DNA of 64,000 nt from Parahaliea mediterranea. Lineage in GTDB: Bacteria > Pseudomonadota > Gammaproteobacteria > Pseudomonadales > Halieaceae. This document shows, piece by piece, positions 60,119-64,000 of this stretch; the first letter of the stretch is position 1, and each line of letters begins with the position of its first letter. The notes below the pieces were generated by a model. It was not told the DNA's origin, did no database searches, and saw only the letters and a list, made by a program, of their open reading frames with translations. The stretch lies in assembly GCF_017255185.1 (NCBI RefSeq), contig NZ_JAFKCZ010000006.1:310001-374000 (forward strand), read 5' to 3'. A program made the position numbers and the translations under genes.

Positions 60119-63100
60119 GTGACCAGTTGTCTCAGGTACATGGGGCTTGTGCTGCTATTCACCCTCGGCGCAAGCGCGGTACAGGGCAGTAGTGAAAGTC
60201 CCCGGGTAGTGATTGTCAGCACCAGCTTCTTGCTGCCTGGCAAGATTCACTGGCTGCAGTCCCTGGCGAAGCCACTGGGGATAAATATCCGCAGTCACGC
60301 TGTCGACACCGAGCCGAGTGAAGCCCGCCGCGCTATCACTGGCGCGGCACTGGTGATACTGGACACCCCGCGGGGCAATGACCGTGCACGGGTCATGGAG
60401 TCGCTCCAGGAAACGCTGCAATCGGGCCCGACGCCTTGGATTGCCGTTGGCGGTGGCCGGCCCTTGAGCGGTGGGCTGGACGAAGCTACCGCCCGCAGTC
60501 TTTCCGCGTACTACGCGGCTGGCGGAGAAGACAACTTCCGGCACCTGATGCAGTTTATCGACGCCTGGCAGCGGGGAAAAGCCACCGCCGCCGTCCCCGC
60601 GCCGAAACCCCTACCGGCACAGGGCATCTACCATCCGGCTGCCGCCGAGTACTTCGCCAGCTGGGCTGAATACCAGGCCTGGGGACAGGGCGCAAAGGAC
60701 GGAGAGGGCAAAGCCCGCTGGCCTGCCGATGCACCGGTGTTTGCCATTGCCATGTCCGACAGCGGCATTTCCAATGGCGAAACCGCCGTCTACGACCTCC
60801 TGATCGGAAAACTCGAGGCAGCCGGCGCGGCGCCACTGGTGTTCTGGAGTGATCGCAGACGGGAAAACGCACTGCTGGAGCTCGTTGCCCCGGCGCGCCC
60901 TGCCGCCCTGCTCAACACCACCCACATGGTTGGCGAAGCGCTCAAGGAAGAACTGTGGCAACTGAATATTCCACTGCTGACCGGGCTTAACTACCGGGAT
61001 GGCGACAGCGACGCATGGCGCGCGTCATCACAGGGTCTGCCGGCCAGCTCCGCGGCAACGCTCATGGTGATCCCTGAAACCTGGGGCATGTCAGACCCGA
61101 TGACCCTGAGCGCCGTCGAGAACGGCTCGCCAAAGCCCCTGCCCGAACAGGTCCAACTACTTGTAGAGGGCTTCATGGCCCGCGCCAGACTCCGCGACAC
61201 GGCAGCGGCCGACAAGCGCGTCGCAGTGATGTTCTGGAACAGTCCGGCCGGCGAGAAAAATCTCTCCGCCTCCAATCTCAATGTGCCGCGCAGTATCGAA
61301 AACATCCTGTCAGCCTTTGCCGCCAAAGGCTACACAGTCGAAGCCCAGAGCGAAAGCACCATTATCGATACAGCGCAGCAGCTGCTATCGGCCTATTATC
61401 GCCCGGAACAGCTGGACGTTCTGCTGGAAAAGCAGCTCGCGCGAACACTGCCAGTCAAACGCTATCGCCAGTGGCTGCAGCAACAGCCCGCATCCGTGGC
61501 AACAGATTTGCAGGCCGCCTGGGGAGACCCGGCACGGCATTGGAGCGTGCGCGATATCGAGGGCGAAGCACACTTTGTGATTCCCATGGCTCGGCTGGGT
61601 AACGTGCTGTACCTGCCTCAGCCACCCCGCGCGGACCGACTCGGGGAAAGCACCCACGACCTGCTGGAGCCCCCCGGCCACTTCTATTTGGCCACTTACC
61701 TATTCCTGCGCCAGGAATTCGCTGCGCATGCCTTCATTCACCTGGGCACCCACGGCACCCAGGAATGGACTCCCGGCAAGGACCGCGGATTGTGGGCCTT
61801 CGATTACCCCAACCTGGCGGTAGGCCCCATACCGGTTTTTTACCCGTATATTCAGGATAATATCGGCGAGGCCATGCAGGCCAAACGCCGCGGGCGAGCT
61901 GTCACCATCAGCCACCAGACGCCGCCCTTCGCGCCCTCTGGCTTCTATGACGAACTGCTCGATATCCACGACCTGATGCACCAGTACCTGCAGCTGGAGG
62001 ATGGCGCCCTGCGCGAGAGTACGCTGCAAAGCATGCTGGAGCAGGTAAAACACTTCGCGCTGCACAAGGACATGGGCTGGACGGACGAGCAGATCGCACA
62101 GACCCCCGCCGTGTTTGTTCCCGAGCTTCATGACCACCTGCACCGCCTTGCGCAGACCAGTACGCCGATCGGACTGCACAGCTTCGGTCAGGCCGCCGAT
62201 GAGCGCTACCGCTTCGCTACCGTGATGCAGCAGCTTGGCGAGGACTACTACCGCGCGCTGGGCAGCGACATACAGGAACTGTTTGGCGACAGCTTCGAAA
62301 CACTCTTTGACAGCGAGCCCTATCGCTACCTGCTGCCCTATTTGAGCGGAGAGAAGCAGCCCCAGGAAGCGCAAAGCGCCGAGCTGCGGGCGCTGATGCA
62401 GCGCGCCGTTGAGAGTAACGCAAGCCTGCTCGACACCCGGGAAATCGAAGCGTTGCTCGCCGGCCTCGACGGCGAGCTGGTGATGCCCGGAGGCGGTGGC
62501 GACCCGGTGCGCAACCCCGACACCACCAGCGGCACCAACCTGTACGCCATCGACCCGGAGAAAATCCCCAGCCCCCAGGCCTACGCGGCCGCCGAACATA
62601 GCTATGCACAGCTGGTCCAGGACTACCGCGACAATCACGATGGCGAGTGGCCTGACAAGTTGGCCTTTTCGCTGTGGTCTTCGGAAACCATCCGCACTTT
62701 GGGCCTGACCGAGGCGCAGATCATGCACGCCCTCGGCGTGCGACCGGTGTGGGATCGCGGTGGACGGGTCACCGGCCTGGAAATCATTCCCGCCGATGAG
62801 CTGCAGCGACCACGGGTGGATACCGTTATCCAGGTGACCAGTGTCTACAGGGATCAATTCGACGGCATCATGAAACGCCTGGCGCGGGTTATCGAAACCC
62901 TTAGTGAGCGCGAAGAACCCGGCAACCCACTGGCGTCGAATACCCAAAAGATAACGGCGGCACTGCGCGAGAAAGGACTTAGCGCCGGACTGGCCAGCCA
63001 GTACGCCAGTGCGCGTTTGTTCAGCAATCCGCCCGGAAGTTATGGCAGCGGCGTGACAGACGTCGCCATGAACTCCACCCAGTGGGAAGACGAGGCCATT

Positions 63101-64000
63101 GTGGCGGATACCTTTATCAACAGTCAGTCACACATCTACAGCCATCGCGACTGGGGCACCCCGGTTCAGGCATTGGGCCTGCTGGAGTCCCAGCTCGAGG
63201 GTGTGGACGCGGTACTGATGTCACGCTCGTCCAACCTTCATGGGCTGCTCTCCACCGATCACCCCTTCGAATACCTGGGTGGCCTCTCCGCCGCGGTGAA
63301 ATCGGTAAGTGGCGAAAATCCGGCGTTGTATGTTGGCGACAACCGCGGCGCAATTCCCGCAATCACCGCCGCCAGCGCCTTTATGGGCAACGAGCTGCGT
63401 ACCCGATACCAGAACCCCCAGTGGATAGAGGGAATGAAAGCCGAGGGCTATGCGGGCACCGTGTCCATACTGAAGGTGGTCAACAATCTCTTCGGCTGGC
63501 AGGTAATGGACACCAACATGGTACGTGAAGACCAGTGGCAGGCGATGCACGAAACCTACGTGATGGATCAGCGTGAACTGGGTCTGAATGCATGGTTCGA
63601 GGAACACAACGCCACCGCGCAGGCACAGCTTATCGAACGCATGGCAGAAGCCATCCGCAAGGGCTACTGGGATGCACCGGAAGCCACGCGGCGAGAGCTT
63701 ATCGAGCGCTGGGATACGCTGGTCAACGAACTCGGCGCCATGCAAGGCGATGAAAAAACCGTGGAGTTTATCGAGGATCAGGCAGCGGGCTTCGGCATGA
63801 TGCTCAATGCCGGCAGCGCTCCCCAGCAAGCCAGTAACGCCAGTGCGGGTGAAACCCAGACCGTGCGAGGCCAGGTACTCCAGGCGGTAGAGCCCTTGCC
63901 ACAAGAGCGACCGGACCAATCCATGCTGCGGCTCGCCTGGGCACTACTGGCCCTGAGTTTTATCGGCGGAGCCATTCGCCGCCAGACTTGTATCCATAAC
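60119..64000 (+). CDS. exported CobN-like chelatase, 3' end beyond window
   Basis: An open frame of 1,294 codons without stop, running off the window. Motifs such as IHLGTHGTQEWTPGKDRGLW, LVMPGGGGDPVRNPDTTSG and ESQLEGVDAVLMSRSSNLHG are characteristic of CobN/BchH-type chelatases. Unlike cytosolic CobN, it starts with a signal-peptide-like stretch (MGLVLLFTLGASAVQG) and has a likely membrane helix near the window end (MLRLAWALLALSFIGGAIRR), so the catalytic part should be periplasmic and anchored. The start is GTG 60119 (giving a basic n-region) or ATG 60140. It forms an operon with a TonB receptor. No CobS/CobT genes are in the window. Confidence 0.9.
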   Translation, partial: MTSCLRYMGLVLLFTLGASAVQGSSESPRVVIVSTSFLLPGKIHWLQSLAKPLGINIRSHAVDTEPSEARRAITGAALVILDTPRGNDRARVMESLQETLQSGPTPWIAVGGGRPLSGGLDEATARSLSAYYAAGGEDNFRHLMQFIDAWQRGKATAAVPAPKPLPAQGIYHPAAAEYFASWAEYQAWGQGAKDGEGKARWPADAPVFAIAMSDSGISNGETAVYDLLIGKLEAAGAAPLVFWSDRRRENALLELVAPARPAALLNTTHMVGEALKEELWQLNIPLLTGLNYRDGDSDAWRASSQGLPASSAATLMVIPETWGMSDPMTLSAVENGSPKPLPEQVQLLVEGFMARARLRDTAAADKRVAVMFWNSPAGEKNLSASNLNVPRSIENILSAFAAKGYTVEAQSESTIIDTAQQLLSAYYRPEQLDVLLEKQLARTLPVKRYRQWLQQQPASVATDLQAAWGDPARHWSVRDIEGEAHFVIPMARLGNVLYLPQPPRADRLGESTHDLLEPPGHFYLATYLFLRQEFAAHAFIHLGTHGTQEWTPGKDRGLWAFDYPNLAVGPIPVFYPYIQDNIGEAMQAKRRGRAVTISHQTPPFAPSGFYDELLDIHDLMHQYLQLEDGALRESTLQSMLEQVKHFALHKDMGWTDEQIAQTPAVFVPELHDHLHRLAQTSTPIGLHSFGQAADERYRFATVMQQLGEDYYRALGSDIQELFGDSFETLFDSEPYRYLLPYLSGEKQPQEAQSAELRALMQRAVESNASLLDTREIEALLAGLDGELVMPGGGGDPVRNPDTTSGTNLYAIDPEKIPSPQAYAAAEHSYAQLVQDYRDNHDGEWPDKLAFSLWSSETIRTLGLTEAQIMHALGVRPVWDRGGRVTGLEIIPADELQRPRVDTVIQVTSVYRDQFDGIMKRLARVIETLSEREEPGNPLASNTQKITAALREKGLSAGLASQYASARLFSNPPGSYGSGVTDVAMNSTQWEDEAIVADTFINSQSHIYSHRDWGTPVQALGLLESQLEGVDAVLMSRSSNLHGLLSTDHPFEYLGGLSAAVKSVSGENPALYVGDNRGAIPAITAASAFMGNELRTRYQNPQWIEGMKAEGYAGTVSILKVVNNLFGWQVMDTNMVREDQWQAMHETYVMDQRELGLNAWFEEHNATAQAQLIERMAEAIRKGYWDAPEATRRELIERWDTLVNELGAMQGDEKTVEFIEDQAAGFGMMLNAGSAPQQASNASAGETQTVRGQVLQAVEPLPQERPDQSMLRLAWALLALSFIGGAIRRQTCIHN

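Noticed and set aside
61700-62947. Long 415-codon open frame on the minus strand inside the CobN-like gene
   Set aside because: The plus strand codes for clear CobN motifs across this stretch. The antisense frame is a by-product of high G+C and has no recognisable domain.

Overview
The window looks like a stretch of chromosome from a marine-type gammaproteobacterium. The reasons are TonB-dependent receptors, an IPTL-CTERM surface protein, a PQQ dehydrogenase fused to cytochrome c, a Crp/Fnr regulator and an RsuA/RluB-type pseudouridine synthase. No rRNA, tRNA, CRISPR array, insertion sequence or phage gene was seen. The genus cannot be read from the sequence alone; families such as Halieaceae or Spongiibacteraceae are an inference.

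Bases 1 to about 38,900 form a dense catabolic island for a hydrophobic carboxylic acid or alcohol. Its core is an 11-gene minus-strand operon (16405 down to 4942), with several stop/start overlaps of 4 bases. It encodes two acyl-CoA dehydrogenases, an alpha-methylacyl-CoA racemase-like CaiB/BaiF protein, a split MaoC hydratase (one subunit with and one without the catalytic Asp/His), a crotonase, an SDR dehydrogenase, an HMG-CoA-synthase-like/DUF35 fusion, a Cys-type thiolase, an MFS transporter and a zinc alcohol dehydrogenase. Around it lie a Cys-less thiolase with a separate DUF35 protein (resembling the Ltp2/ChsH2 side-chain aldolase), two acyl-CoA synthetases, a third MaoC protein, a second crotonase, a tandem CaiB/BaiF fusion, two AraC and one TetR regulator, and an amidohydrolase. 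Further along are a TonB receptor, alcohol and aldehyde dehydrogenases, a nitronate-monooxygenase-like flavoprotein, an APH-like kinase, a CrtC/AttH-like protein, a P450 and a hydroxysteroid-dehydrogenase-like SDR.

Read together, the island could import a substrate (TonB receptor), hydroxylate it (P450), oxidise it to an acid (ADH, ALDH), activate it with CoA (ligases), set the stereochemistry of an alpha-methyl branch (racemase), and then dehydrogenate, hydrate, oxidise and cleave it. This parallels actinobacterial sterol side-chain degradation, but no ring-degrading enzymes (KstD, Ksh, Hsa types) are present. The substrate could be a sterol, another isoprenoid or something else.

Bases 39,264 to 42,430 hold a two-component system with a beta-lactamase-fold hydrolase. 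A heptamer tandem repeat (42563-42601) sits near a visible rise in G+C. Beyond it the genes look like a different neighbourhood: a lipoprotein, an AsmA protein, a cellulose-synthase-like glycosyltransferase coupled to a CSLREA/IPTL-CTERM beta-helix protein, an EamA exporter, an HpaH/HpaI-like hydratase-aldolase pair, a PQQ dehydrogenase, a Crp/Fnr regulator and a pseudouridine synthase. The window ends in a TonB receptor followed by a CobN-like chelatase that carries an export signal and a C-terminal membrane segment. It runs off the window edge. This last pair is the most system-like oddity of the right half.
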